Origin: Herbaspirillum sp. meg3
GTDB lineage: Bacteria; Pseudomonadota; Gammaproteobacteria; Burkholderiales; Burkholderiaceae_D
Reading direction: 5' to 3'
Assembly: GCF_002257565.1 (NCBI RefSeq)
Contig: NZ_CP022736.1
Location: 558,001-622,000, forward strand
Length of the DNA: 64,000 nt
Each line of letters starts with the position of its first letter. The first letter of the stretch is position 1. A model generated the notes under the pieces. That model did not search any database. It was given only the letters and a program-made list of their open reading frames with translations, and had not been told where the DNA came from. This document shows positions 55,031-63,818 of this stretch, piece after piece. A program made the position numbers and the translations under genes.

Positions 55031-55056
55031 CTTCGACAACCGTTACAATGTTGCCT

Positions 55057-55938
55057 ATGTATGCCGCGGATTCTCCTGATGCTCTTGATTCTCCTTCTTC
55101 CAACGCCGTGACGACCACAACAGGCATTTCAACTATTTCCGCTGAGCGCATTGCTGCATTGATCGCTGCGTCGAGCAACGACCACGCCAAGCTCGTTGCG
55201 ATTGAAGTCGTTGCACAAACCGGCTCTACCAATGCCGATTTGCTCGCACGCGTGGCAACGCTGGCGACGCCGACTTTACTGGTTGCCGAATCGCAGACGG
55301 CAGGCCGTGGCCGGGCAGGCCGCGCCTGGCATACGACGGCGACCTCGGCATTGACGTTTTCGCTGGCGTGGAAATTTCAGCGTCCTGTTCAGGCATTGAT
55401 CGGCTTGCCGCTGGCGATCGGCGTCGCATTGGCCGAAGCGTTGGTGGTCTTCGGCATCAAAATCGAGCTGAAATGGCCGAACGACGTGTTGCGGGATGGC
55501 GCCAAGCTGGCAGGGATTTTGATCGAAACTGCGCAAAACAAAGCGGCCGCCACCAATGCAAAGGCGTCCACCTGGGCAGTGATCGGTATAGGCGTCAATC
55601 TGGCGATGCCACAGGATTTGCAAGATCGGATTGGACGCGCCGTCGCGGACGTATCCGAGTTGCAGAGCCATGACCGCGAGCGTTTGCTGGCGTTGTTGCT
55701 GAGTGCCTTGTCTGACGCATTGGCTGAATTCGACGCGCAGGGTTTTTCCGCTTTCGCCGCACGCTGGAATCGTCTGCACGCCTACGCCGGACGTGCTGTG
55801 CGCATCCTCGACAACGACCGTGTGGTACACGAAGGCACGGCCGTCGGCGTGGATGACAAAGGGTGCTTCCTGATGGATGCCGCGAACGGACGCGTTGCCG
55901 TGGTCGCCGGTGACGTGTCTTTGCGATTGCAGGAGTAA
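55057..55938 (+). CDS. birA: Biotin--[acetyl-CoA-carboxylase] ligase (monofunctional BirA)
   Basis: 293 residues from ATG 55057 (ATG 55048 is also possible). The biotin ligase signature TAGRGRAGRAWH (about 85-96) and LKWPNDVLRDGAKLAGILIE, IGIGVNLAMP are present. The N-terminal 50 residues carry no helix-turn-helix, so it should lack the repressor function of E. coli BirA. It attaches biotin to the carboxyl carrier protein. In related genomes it is followed directly by coaX; here a reverse-oriented gene of 2.4 kb stands between. Confidence 0.92.
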   Translation: MYAADSPDALDSPSSNAVTTTTGISTISAERIAALIAASSNDHAKLVAIEVVAQTGSTNADLLARVATLATPTLLVAESQTAGRGRAGRAWHTTATSALTFSLAWKFQRPVQALIGLPLAIGVALAEALVVFGIKIELKWPNDVLRDGAKLAGILIETAQNKAAATNAKASTWAVIGIGVNLAMPQDLQDRIGRAVADVSELQSHDRERLLALLLSALSDALAEFDAQGFSAFAARWNRLHAYAGRAVRILDNDRVVHEGTAVGVDDKGCFLMDAANGRVAVVAGDVSLRLQE

Positions 55939-55974
55939 AGGCTCAATCCAACTCCTGCCGGAGCTGGATTGTGC

Positions 55975-58368
55975 TTATGCCGGAACGTCGTAAGCCGCAG
56001 GCGGCAAACCAGCAATGCGCCGTTGGTGCATGTAGCGATAGGCATCTTCGATGTGGCGCGTAAACAGTCCGCTATCGAACAAGGGCGTGGTTAGGCGATT
56101 GGCGAGCAGGCGCTGCCGATACGAAGCAAGACGTTCGCGATCGCTTGCCAATGCAACTGCCAGCGTTTCATATTCATCCACTGAATTGGTGATCATTTCA
56201 GGCAGACCAACTGCATTGAGCAAACTCGCTGCAACTCTGCTCGAAAAGGTATTGCCGATGCGTGTCAGCACCGGCAGTCCAGCCCATAACGCATCGCTCG
56301 CTGTGGTGTGAGCATTGTAGTTATACGTATCGAGGAACAAATCAGCCTGACGATGGCGCGCAAGATGCGACGCCAATTCCATATGCGGTGCGAATACCAG
56401 GCGGTCGCCGGCAATGCCACGTTTTTCAGCCTCGGCGCGCAGGTTGTCGCTGACGGCAGGGCTGTCGTTGAAAAGCCATAGCACGCTGCCAGGGACCTTG
56501 TTCAGGATTGTCATCCAGATGTCGAAGACTTGCGGCGTGATCTTATAGTTGTTATTGAAGCATGCAAAGACGAAGGCATGTTCGGGAAGGTCCAGTTCAC
56601 TTCGGGTGAAGTTGCGTTCCGCGATGGTGCGGGTGCGATCATTGATCTGGTATGAATTCGGAAGACGGATGATTTGTTCGGAATAGTACGCAGCTGCCGT
56701 AACAGGCGTAATGATCTTATCGCCAATGAGGTAGTCAATATACGGCGCACCCAACGTGCCGGGGTAGCCCAGGTAGCTGACCTGTACCGGCGCTGCACCA
56801 TAGGAAAAAATCCCCATACGTGAATCCCGCGTGTAGCCCTTCAGATCTACCGCGATGTCGATGCCGATGTCGCGCGACAGTGCGACGACTGCGGTGTCAC
56901 TCTCTTGGCGTACGTCAATGAAACGGTCCATCGCGGCCGAGACACGTTGACGCATCGGGTCTGTGATGTTCGGGCCATAAGAAAATCCAATCAATTCAAA
57001 AGCGTTTCTATCGTGCTTTTCAAATAATTCCGCCATCAGGTACGTTGTGGCGTGGTTGTGGAAATCTGCCGAGTAGTAGCCGATTTTGATTGTCTTGTTG
57101 TCGGTGGCTTGGGGCCAAAGCTTGTAGTCTCGCTTGTCAGGATGCTCCGTTGCTGTATGTATTTCAGCGCAACGCCGCTCCTGCTGTGGATCATCCGACA
57201 TGGTCAGAAACAGAAACGGATCTGATACGCTATGTTCCTTTTCAGTAGATACATGTAACGCTTCGATTGCTTTTTCCAAGCCAGTCCAGTCGCACAGCAG
57301 CATCTTACTGCGCAGCCAGCTGATTTGCAGTCGAGGGAGTTTTGGATTGATTGCGCGCGCGTTCTCATAGGCGATCAACGCCTCCTGATGTCTTGCACCG
57401 TCGCGCAAGCTCAGGCCTTTGTTGTACCAGGTCTCGGCAGATTGGCTGTCGAGTTGGAGAGCCCGGTCGTATGACTTCAATGCCGCATCAAGATCGCCGA
57501 GCTGGGCCTGCACGATTCCTTTGTCGATCCAGGCTGACAGGCACTCCGGTTGAATGGCAATCGCTCGGTTCAAAGCGGCCAACGCCTCCTCCAGACGTCT
57601 GAGTTGAGTAAAGCAAACGCTGCTTTGCAGCCATGCATCCAGGTTATCAGCATCGAATCTGAGTACGTTGTCGAATGCCTTCAGTGCTTCTTCAGGTTGG
57701 TCGAGGCCTTTCAGCAGCATAGCGTAATTTGTCCAGGTCTCCGGCAACGCTGGATTGATGGACAGGGCTTTTTGGTATGCGCCAAGTGCCGCCTTGTCGC
57801 GGCCCAGTGCATGCAACGCCACGCCGCTGTTCGACCACGATTCTGCGTGATCCGGCGTGATGGCAAGGGCTTTGTCATATGCCGACAAAGCATCTTCATA
57901 CCGTTCCATCGCATTGCAGGTCGCGCCGTAGTTGGACCAGGCGTCCGCATAGTATGGATTCACAGACAGCGCGCGCTCGTAACATGACAAGGCTTCCTCG
58001 AAGCGTCCCTGATTGTTAAGGGAGCGGCCATAGTTAAGCCATGCTTCTGCATGTTGAGGAGCAAGTTGCGTTGCCTTCTTGTGATGCGGGAGCGATTCTT
58101 CTTCTTTACCTGCTTCCGATAATGTCTTTGCCAGGTTGAAGTGCACGAAATTATTGCCGGAATCGATGGAAACAGCCCTCTTCAGCAATTTGATGGCTTC
58201 CTGCTTATCATTCTGTATGCCTTTGACGACGCCAAGGATATGCAGCGCGTCGAAGTTTTTTGCGTGTAGTTGCAAGACTTTCTGCAACAGTTGCTCTGCC
58301 TCGCCTAGCTTACCTTGTTCGAAGTACTGGACGGCTTGCCCCAGTAGCGCATTGATTTGAGAATTCAT
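55975..58368 (-). CDS. TPR protein with O-GlcNAc transferase-like (SPINDLY/GT41) domain
   Basis: 797 residues. The first 370 are ten or so TPR repeats (34-residue units such as WLNYGRSLNNQGRFEEALSCYERALSVNP). The second half is the GT41 catalytic domain: IKIGYYSADFHNHATTYL, AVDLKGYTRDSRMG, QVSYLGYPGTLG, FNNNYKITPQVFDIW and FLDTYNYNAHTTASDALWAGLPVLTRIG. Bacterial homologues transfer sugar to protein Ser/Thr or act on unknown acceptors. The gene lies on the opposite strand between birA and coaX. It is locally less G+C rich by eye. There is no signal peptide. Confidence 0.93.
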   Translation of the reverse strand: MNSQINALLGQAVQYFEQGKLGEAEQLLQKVLQLHAKNFDALHILGVVKGIQNDKQEAIKLLKRAVSIDSGNNFVHFNLAKTLSEAGKEEESLPHHKKATQLAPQHAEAWLNYGRSLNNQGRFEEALSCYERALSVNPYYADAWSNYGATCNAMERYEDALSAYDKALAITPDHAESWSNSGVALHALGRDKAALGAYQKALSINPALPETWTNYAMLLKGLDQPEEALKAFDNVLRFDADNLDAWLQSSVCFTQLRRLEEALAALNRAIAIQPECLSAWIDKGIVQAQLGDLDAALKSYDRALQLDSQSAETWYNKGLSLRDGARHQEALIAYENARAINPKLPRLQISWLRSKMLLCDWTGLEKAIEALHVSTEKEHSVSDPFLFLTMSDDPQQERRCAEIHTATEHPDKRDYKLWPQATDNKTIKIGYYSADFHNHATTYLMAELFEKHDRNAFELIGFSYGPNITDPMRQRVSAAMDRFIDVRQESDTAVVALSRDIGIDIAVDLKGYTRDSRMGIFSYGAAPVQVSYLGYPGTLGAPYIDYLIGDKIITPVTAAAYYSEQIIRLPNSYQINDRTRTIAERNFTRSELDLPEHAFVFACFNNNYKITPQVFDIWMTILNKVPGSVLWLFNDSPAVSDNLRAEAEKRGIAGDRLVFAPHMELASHLARHRQADLFLDTYNYNAHTTASDALWAGLPVLTRIGNTFSSRVAASLLNAVGLPEMITNSVDEYETLAVALASDRERLASYRQRLLANRLTTPLFDSGLFTRHIEDAYRYMHQRRIAGLPPAAYDVPA

Positions 58369-58657
58369 TTGCCAGGAATTGTTTGAAGTTATTTTCGATG
58401 CCGTGATCAGTGGAGCTCAAGCTGATTTAAAAGAAGAGTGGTAGCGTCGCACGAAGATACCGCAGACACAGCCTACGCAGTCAGCCGCGATTATAGCCGA
58501 GCATACGGGCGTCCCCAGGTAGCGGGCTTGCGATGTCGAAATGGCAAATTTCTTGTTTCGTCAATTTAAAAGCCTGATAATCGCTTTGGCGTAAAAAATA
58601 CCGTCACAAATACCCGTTGCGCCTAACACTTTAATGTCACCGAGGACGAGCAAGCAC

Positions 58658-59416
58658 ATGTTGTTATTGATTGATGCCGGCAATACTCGCGTCAAATGGG
58701 GCGTCCCAGGTCGCGATCCTTGGTCTTTGGACGGTGTTCATTGGCTGCATGTCGGATCGGTAGCGCGTGATGAGGTGAGTACGTTGCCGAAAACCTGGCA
58801 CGATCTGCCGGTGACGCGCGTCATTGTGTCGAATGTGGCCGGTCCCGGGATGAGAGAAGCATTGGAAGCCAGTGTCCGGACGGCATTTGGTGAGGCAATG
58901 GCAATTGAGTGGTTTGCTTCGCAAGCTGAACTGGCCGGCTTGCGCAATCTTTACAAAAATCCTGCACAGCTGGGATGCGACCGCTTCGCCACCGCCATCG
59001 GTGCGCGTGCCTTGTTTCCGGATCGCGCGCTGATCGTCGCGACCTGCGGTACGGCGACCACTGTCGACGCGGTCACCGCCGCTGGCGACTTCATCGGCGG
59101 CATGATTTTGCCGGGGTTTGGTGTCATGGCGACATCGCTGGCGCTCAATACCGCCCAGCTTCCGCAGATACACACCATCAGCGAAGTGGTCACACCGTTT
59201 GCGGACAACACGACCGATGCCATCATTGCCGGCTGTATCGCAGCGCAGACGGGCGCCATCGAGCGTGCGGTCGCCAGGCATCGCGAGCAACATGGCGATG
59301 TGCTGTGTGTGATGGCCGGCGGCGCTGGGGCTATGCTGGCGTCGTATCTGGCGATGCCTTGCGAAAAGGTCGATAATCTTGTGCTGATCGGGCTGCATGT
59401 GGCAGCAAGCGTCTGA
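58658..59416 (+). CDS. coaX: Type III pantothenate kinase
   Basis: 252 residues from ATG 58658, with GAGGA upstream. LLLIDAGNTRVKWG is the phosphate-binding loop of the ASKHA fold. LGCDRFATAIGAR and VATCGTATTVDAV hold the catalytic Asp and second loop, and GGMILPGFGVMATSL is CoaX-typical. It phosphorylates pantothenate, the first step of CoA synthesis, and is insensitive to CoA feedback in this type. Followed after 46 bp by the SPOR gene. Confidence 0.95.
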   Translation: MLLLIDAGNTRVKWGVPGRDPWSLDGVHWLHVGSVARDEVSTLPKTWHDLPVTRVIVSNVAGPGMREALEASVRTAFGEAMAIEWFASQAELAGLRNLYKNPAQLGCDRFATAIGARALFPDRALIVATCGTATTVDAVTAAGDFIGGMILPGFGVMATSLALNTAQLPQIHTISEVVTPFADNTTDAIIAGCIAAQTGAIERAVARHREQHGDVLCVMAGGAGAMLASYLAMPCEKVDNLVLIGLHVAASV

Positions 59417-59462
59417 GGCTTTCTCTTTCTTGATAATTGATCAACCGGGCTGACCGTTCTCT

Positions 59463-60281
59463 ATGCTGAAATTGTTTTTTTGGCTGTTGCTGATTGCGAA
59501 TGGCGTTTTGTTTGCGGTGAATCGCGGCTACCTGGGCGCGACGGCGTCCGAACGTCACGAGCCAAAACGGATGGCGCAGCAGCTGCAACCCGAGACGCTG
59601 ACGATTTTGCCGCCCAACAGCGAGAAGCTGGTGACACCGGCGAGAGCAGCGGAGCAGGCGGCCACGGCTGAGGCTGACAAGAGTGCCAAACCTGCCAGCG
59701 ATGCTCCAGCCGCGTCCGCGCCTGCACCACAGGCTGACGCCAAGACTGAGCCGAAAGCAGAGGTAAAAGCGGATCTCAAGGCAGAGGCGAAACCTGCTCC
59801 CAAAGGAGAAACCATCGCTTGCACCGAGATCGGCAATTTCAATACCGTAGAGGCCCGTAAATTTGAAGCGCAACTGACCAGCCTGCATCTGCCCGCCAAA
59901 GCGGTGCCTCGCAGTGTTCAGGAGGCGGGCAGCCATATGGTCTATATTCCTCCGCAAGACGGCAAGGACGGCGCGGATCGCAAGGCGGCGGAGTTGCGCC
60001 GTCTCGGGATTCAGGATTTCTACGTGATTCCCGAGTCGCAAACCAATCCGGCACTGCGCTGGGCAATTTCACTGGGCGTGTTCAAGACCGAGGAAGCGGC
60101 AAAAGCCTACATCGGTCAGCTCATACCGCAAGGTGTACGCAGTGCTCGCATCATGGCGCGTAATGTCACTTCGACCAGACAGGCCTACCAATGGCGCGGT
60201 ATTGATGCCGCGACCAAGGCGTCGCTGGATAGCCTGAAGGCAAAATTCCCGAATCAGGAAATGCGCAGCTGTACGGGCTAA
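59463..60281 (+). CDS. SPOR-domain membrane protein
   Basis: 272 residues. An N-terminal membrane anchor (MLKLFFWLLLIANGVLFAVN) is followed by a low-complexity Ala/Glu/Lys/Pro linker (about 55-115) and a C-terminal SPOR-like domain (HMVYIPPQDGKDGADRKAAELRRLGI, then RWAISLGVFKTEEAAKAYI). SPOR domains bind denuded peptidoglycan at the division site, so a role near septation is likely. It is regularly downstream of coaX in Betaproteobacteria. Confidence 0.85.
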   Translation: MLKLFFWLLLIANGVLFAVNRGYLGATASERHEPKRMAQQLQPETLTILPPNSEKLVTPARAAEQAATAEADKSAKPASDAPAASAPAPQADAKTEPKAEVKADLKAEAKPAPKGETIACTEIGNFNTVEARKFEAQLTSLHLPAKAVPRSVQEAGSHMVYIPPQDGKDGADRKAAELRRLGIQDFYVIPESQTNPALRWAISLGVFKTEEAAKAYIGQLIPQGVRSARIMARNVTSTRQAYQWRGIDAATKASLDSLKAKFPNQEMRSCTG

Positions 60282-60432
60282 GGCTGCCTTCCTAAGATGG
60301 GCTTGGTTTGCAAGGCATAGGCCGATTTTGCATGAGTGCCGATAAAACACAACATCCGCAACAATAGCTTCGCGCTTTCCATGTAAAATCGCGGACATTC
60401 CGAATATCTCTTCCCAGCTCAGGATTTGCGCT

Positions 60433-61332
60433 ATGACCGACTTGACCGATCTGACCGACGTTGCCCCTCAAATCAAGGCCGAAATTCTGGCGGAAGCTTT
60501 GCCGTACATCCGCAAATTCCACGGCAAGACCATCGTCGTCAAATACGGCGGCAACGCCATGACCGAAGAACGTCTGAAGCACGGTTTTGCGCGTGACGTG
60601 ATTCTGTTGAAGCTGGTGGGCATGAATCCGGTCGTGGTGCACGGCGGCGGTCCGCAAATCGACAATGCGCTGAAGAAGATCGGCAAGCAAGGCACCTTCG
60701 TGCAGGGCATGCGCATCACCGACGAAGAAACCATGGAAGTGGTGGAATGGGTGCTGGGCGGCGAAGTGCAGCAAGACATCGTGATGCTGATCAACCATTA
60801 CGGCGGCCAGGCAGTTGGCCTGACCGGCAAGGATGGCGGCTTGATCCGCGCACACAAGATGCGTATGCCGGACAAAGAACATCCAGGTGAATTCCTCGAC
60901 ATCGGTTTCGTCGGCGAGATCGAAGCAATCAACCCGGCCGTGGTCAAGGCCTTGCAGGATGATGCGTTCATCCCGATCATTTCGCCGATCGGTTTCGGTG
61001 ATGATGGTCAGGCTTACAACATCAATGCCGACGTGGTCGCCGGCAAGATTGCAGAAATCCTGCACGCCGAAAAGCTGATCATGATGACCAATATTGCTGG
61101 CGTGCAAGATAAGAAGGGCAATTTGCTGACCGATCTGTCGGCGCGTGAAATCGATGAGATGTTCGAAGACGGCACGATTTCCGGTGGCATGTTGCCGAAG
61201 ATTTCGTCGGCGCTGGATGCCGCCAAGTCGGGCGTCAATACGGTTCACATCATCGACGGCCGCATCGAGCACTCGCTGCTGCTGGAAGTGCTCACCGAGC
61301 AGGCATTCGGTACGATGATCCGCTCGCACTGA
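60433..61332 (+). CDS. argB: Acetylglutamate kinase
   Basis: 299 residues. The amino-acid kinase fold begins GKTIVVKYGGNAM, followed by GMNPVVVHGGGPQID (substrate and phosphate site), VGLTGKDGGLI, and IIDGRIEHSLLLEVLTEQAFGTMI. It phosphorylates N-acetylglutamate in arginine synthesis; the Arg-sensitive hexameric type has an N-terminal helix such as the one before residue 28 here. The ATG is preceded by AGGA. A hairpin terminator follows. Confidence 0.97.
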   Translation: MTDLTDLTDVAPQIKAEILAEALPYIRKFHGKTIVVKYGGNAMTEERLKHGFARDVILLKLVGMNPVVVHGGGPQIDNALKKIGKQGTFVQGMRITDEETMEVVEWVLGGEVQQDIVMLINHYGGQAVGLTGKDGGLIRAHKMRMPDKEHPGEFLDIGFVGEIEAINPAVVKALQDDAFIPIISPIGFGDDGQAYNINADVVAGKIAEILHAEKLIMMTNIAGVQDKKGNLLTDLSAREIDEMFEDGTISGGMLPKISSALDAAKSGVNTVHIIDGRIEHSLLLEVLTEQAFGTMIRSH

Positions 61333-61345
61333 TTACCTTCACATC

Positions 61346-61384
61346 AAAAAAGGCGCTTCCGGGAGACCGGCAGCGCCTTTTTTA
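61346..61384 (+). terminator. Rho-independent terminator after argB
   Basis: AAAAAAGGCGC-TT-CCGG-GAGA-CCGG-CA-GCGCCTTTTTT, a two-part stem with A and T runs. It also serves the convergent TraB gene. Confidence 0.92.
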
Positions 61385-61403
61385 TTTTCGCGCCGTTGTT
61401 GCC

Positions 61404-62303
61404 TCAGTAAATGCGTTCGACCTTGTAGCCGCGCTGTCTGAGCAATGCAGGTACGCCGGTGGTGCCGACCAGATGCAGAATACCCATGGCAGCGAAGATT
61501 CCGTCCTGTTGCTGTAGCAGTGCACTGAGGCGATCCGTCAGGAGTGGATTGCGTTGATCGAGCAATACCTCTTTGGTAAAACGGCCGACAAAACTCTTGT
61601 CACTTGCCATGTCGTCCAGCAGTGCTTGTAAGCCGGTCAGGTTGCCGGTACGCCAGCATTCCGCCAAGGCCACAACTTTGGCCGCGTCATCGGGATCGTT
61701 CAATTCCTTGATGGTGTCTTCCAGCAACTGATTTTGCTGTTTTTCACTCAGTGCGCCGAACAGCGCGAGTTGCGCTGCAGCGCTCTCCAGTTCGATCACG
61801 GGTTTGTTGCGTTTCCTGACGACATCGGCGAGATAGCTGTCGACGGCAAGTTCGGAGCGATAGCCCTTGCTGCCGAACTCCTGGATGGTCAACAGGCTGG
61901 CGATCATCCATGGCCGGAAACGGGTGACGGCATCGGGAGCGATATGGTATTTGGTCAGTGCAGTCTCGACTTGTTGGCGTAGCGGTGGGGCCAACTCAGT
62001 ACGATAGCTCTTGCCGTCGGGATAGAACCCATATTGCAGGACTGCCGCCTGCATGGCCGGGATTTTCTGGGGATCGATTTCCAGCGCGATGGCGGGGGCT
62101 TGTTCGAGCGCCTGCATCACCTGAGCGTCGAGCGGGTAGAAATTATCGGCGCCGACATGGATGGTGCCGAACAGATACAGCGTGTGTTGCGCATTCTGGA
62201 TTTTGAACAAGGCGCCGTGCTGTCCGGTATCGGCTGCTTTCGCCACCGGCAGATAAAGGCAGAGCAGCCAGGTGAATGTCACTATAATCAGGCGTCGCAC
62301 CAT
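61404..62303 (-). CDS. TraB/GumN family protein
   Basis: 299 residues with a signal peptide (LIIVTFTWLLCLYLPVAKA). FKIQNAQHTLYLFGTIHVGADNFYPL is the first conserved GTIH-type motif, with ALEIDP following. The C-terminal GIFAAMGILHLVGTTGVPALLRQRGYKVERI holds the second, a GxxHL motif. The Glu/His pattern resembles metallopeptidases of the Tiki group; proteolytic activity is not proven here. AAGGGAAACACA precedes the ATG. Confidence 0.9.
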   Translation of the reverse strand: MVRRLIIVTFTWLLCLYLPVAKAADTGQHGALFKIQNAQHTLYLFGTIHVGADNFYPLDAQVMQALEQAPAIALEIDPQKIPAMQAAVLQYGFYPDGKSYRTELAPPLRQQVETALTKYHIAPDAVTRFRPWMIASLLTIQEFGSKGYRSELAVDSYLADVVRKRNKPVIELESAAAQLALFGALSEKQQNQLLEDTIKELNDPDDAAKVVALAECWRTGNLTGLQALLDDMASDKSFVGRFTKEVLLDQRNPLLTDRLSALLQQQDGIFAAMGILHLVGTTGVPALLRQRGYKVERIY

Positions 62304-62335
62304 TGTGTTTCCCTTACTTGATCCAGTTTTTCATC

Positions 62336-63067
62336 GTGCCGAATACTACACCGCTCTGGCTTTTTGATCTCGACAACACGCTTCACAACGCTTCCCACGC
62401 AATTTTTCCGGCGATCAATGCCAACATGAATGTGTTCATGGAGCGCGTGTTGAAGGAGCAGGGCTTGCCGTCCGATCAGGATGCGGTCAATGCGTTGCGC
62501 CAGCGTTATTGGCGCTTGTATGGCGCGACTTTACTCGGCATGGTGCAGCATCATCAGGTGTTGCCGGATGATTTCCTGCGCGAGGCGCATCACTTCGACA
62601 ATCTGTTTGACATGATCCGTGCCGAACGCGGCCTGTTAAATATGCTCAAGCGTCTTCCGGGGCGGAAGATTCTGCTGACGAATGCGCCTTTGCGCTATTC
62701 CCGCGACGTAGTGCGTCACCTTGGCTTGCACCGGCATTTTGATCAGCATATTTCCATCGAATCGATGCGTGTGCATCGGCAGCTGAAACCCAAGCCTTCA
62801 CGTCAGATGTTGCGCAAACTGTTGGCGCGCGAGCGCGTCGCGGCGCATCGGTGCGTGCTGGTGGAGGATACGCCGGCTAACCTGAAGTCGGCCAAGGAGC
62901 TAGGTTTGCGCACAGCATGGGTGACGCAGTATCTGACGGGGAACCCACATATTGCGTCTGCGGGTGTACGCCGCATGTTGACCATGCATCCATCTTATGT
63001 CGATGTGAAAGTGCGTTCAGTGCGGCAACTGACCGGTCATTTGCGCCGTCTTGTCCTGCGCGCTTAA
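62336..63067 (+). CDS. HAD-superfamily pyrimidine 5'-nucleotidase
   Basis: 243 residues from GTG 62336; an ATG at 62303 that overlaps the divergent gene is less likely. Motif I is LWLFDLDNTLHN (the two Asp), motif II LLTNAPLRYS, and motif IV VLVEDTPANLKSAKELGL. QLKPKPSRQMLRKLL supplies the motif III Lys. It matches the SDT1/phosphatase group that dephosphorylates pyrimidine nucleotides and related compounds. No neighbour gives more detail. Confidence 0.92.
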   Translation: MPNTTPLWLFDLDNTLHNASHAIFPAINANMNVFMERVLKEQGLPSDQDAVNALRQRYWRLYGATLLGMVQHHQVLPDDFLREAHHFDNLFDMIRAERGLLNMLKRLPGRKILLTNAPLRYSRDVVRHLGLHRHFDQHISIESMRVHRQLKPKPSRQMLRKLLARERVAAHRCVLVEDTPANLKSAKELGLRTAWVTQYLTGNPHIASAGVRRMLTMHPSYVDVKVRSVRQLTGHLRRLVLRA

Positions 63068-63102
63068 TTGAGGACGTACCAGCCGACGCACCAGCCTTTA
63101 GC

Positions 63103-63678
63103 TTAATCGGCGCAGTCGGCGCACCAGCCTTTGATGGTCAATTCGATTTCATGGCTTTGAAAGCCTTTGCCCAAGGATTTTTGCAGAGCCGTCTGGAGTT
63201 GGGCTGCGGTCGTCTGGTGCTTGCCCGATGAGGGTAGGACGCTTTCGAGAAAGCCGGCTTCTCCGCTGCCGTCGAGGCAGAAAACCCGTGCGCAACGCGT
63301 GCATTTGAAGTGACCGTGCTGATGTTGCGGATGGCCGTGTGCGTGCTGATGGCCGCCATGGTCGTGATGCTCTGCGCCGGCGCCGGCATTGTAGCGGAAG
63401 ATGCGATCATCGCTGGCGATCTTGTGCGCCAGCCCGGCTTCGGTGAGGCAATCCAGCGCACGATACAGCGTGACGCGATCCATGTCGACCAACTGATCCT
63501 GAATATCCTGATGCGACACGGCACTGCGTGCGCTGAGCAGTGCGGCCATGACGCTGACGCGCGCCTGCGTCACGCGTACGGAAGCATCGCGCAATTGCAA
63601 TTCTGCCAATGCCTGAGCTTTGGCCGGTTCCTGGGCAAGAGCAGTGGGCATGGCGGTGTCGGCTGGTTTGGATTTCAT
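63103..63678 (-). CDS. Fur-family transcriptional regulator (Zur-like) with histidine-rich loop
   Basis: 191 residues from ATG 63678. The winged helix is RVTQARVSVMAALLSARSAVSHQDI, with VDMDRVTLYRALDCLTEAGLAHKI as recognition helix. Two cysteine pairs, CTRC (126-129) and CADC (186-189), form the structural zinc site. A 20-residue insert (104-123) holds ten His. Together these suggest a zinc- or other-metal-responsive regulator; Zur is the best guess, but nickel or peroxide sensing is possible. No metal transporter gene lies beside it in this window. Confidence 0.85.
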   Translation of the reverse strand: MKSKPADTAMPTALAQEPAKAQALAELQLRDASVRVTQARVSVMAALLSARSAVSHQDIQDQLVDMDRVTLYRALDCLTEAGLAHKIASDDRIFRYNAGAGAEHHDHGGHQHAHGHPQHQHGHFKCTRCARVFCLDGSGEAGFLESVLPSSGKHQTTAAQLQTALQKSLGKGFQSHEIELTIKGWCADCAD

Positions 63679-63818
63679 GGGGCTTCTGCAGGGTTCCGGC
63701 TTTGAAGTAAAAGCCTCTGACGAATTATGCCGCAATTCACGACGGCGGGCGTCCTACGCATGTATTTCAGTCCAGGCCGGCATCTGCCGGCAGGTGTGTT
63801 TGTCAGACGGCGGCCCGA

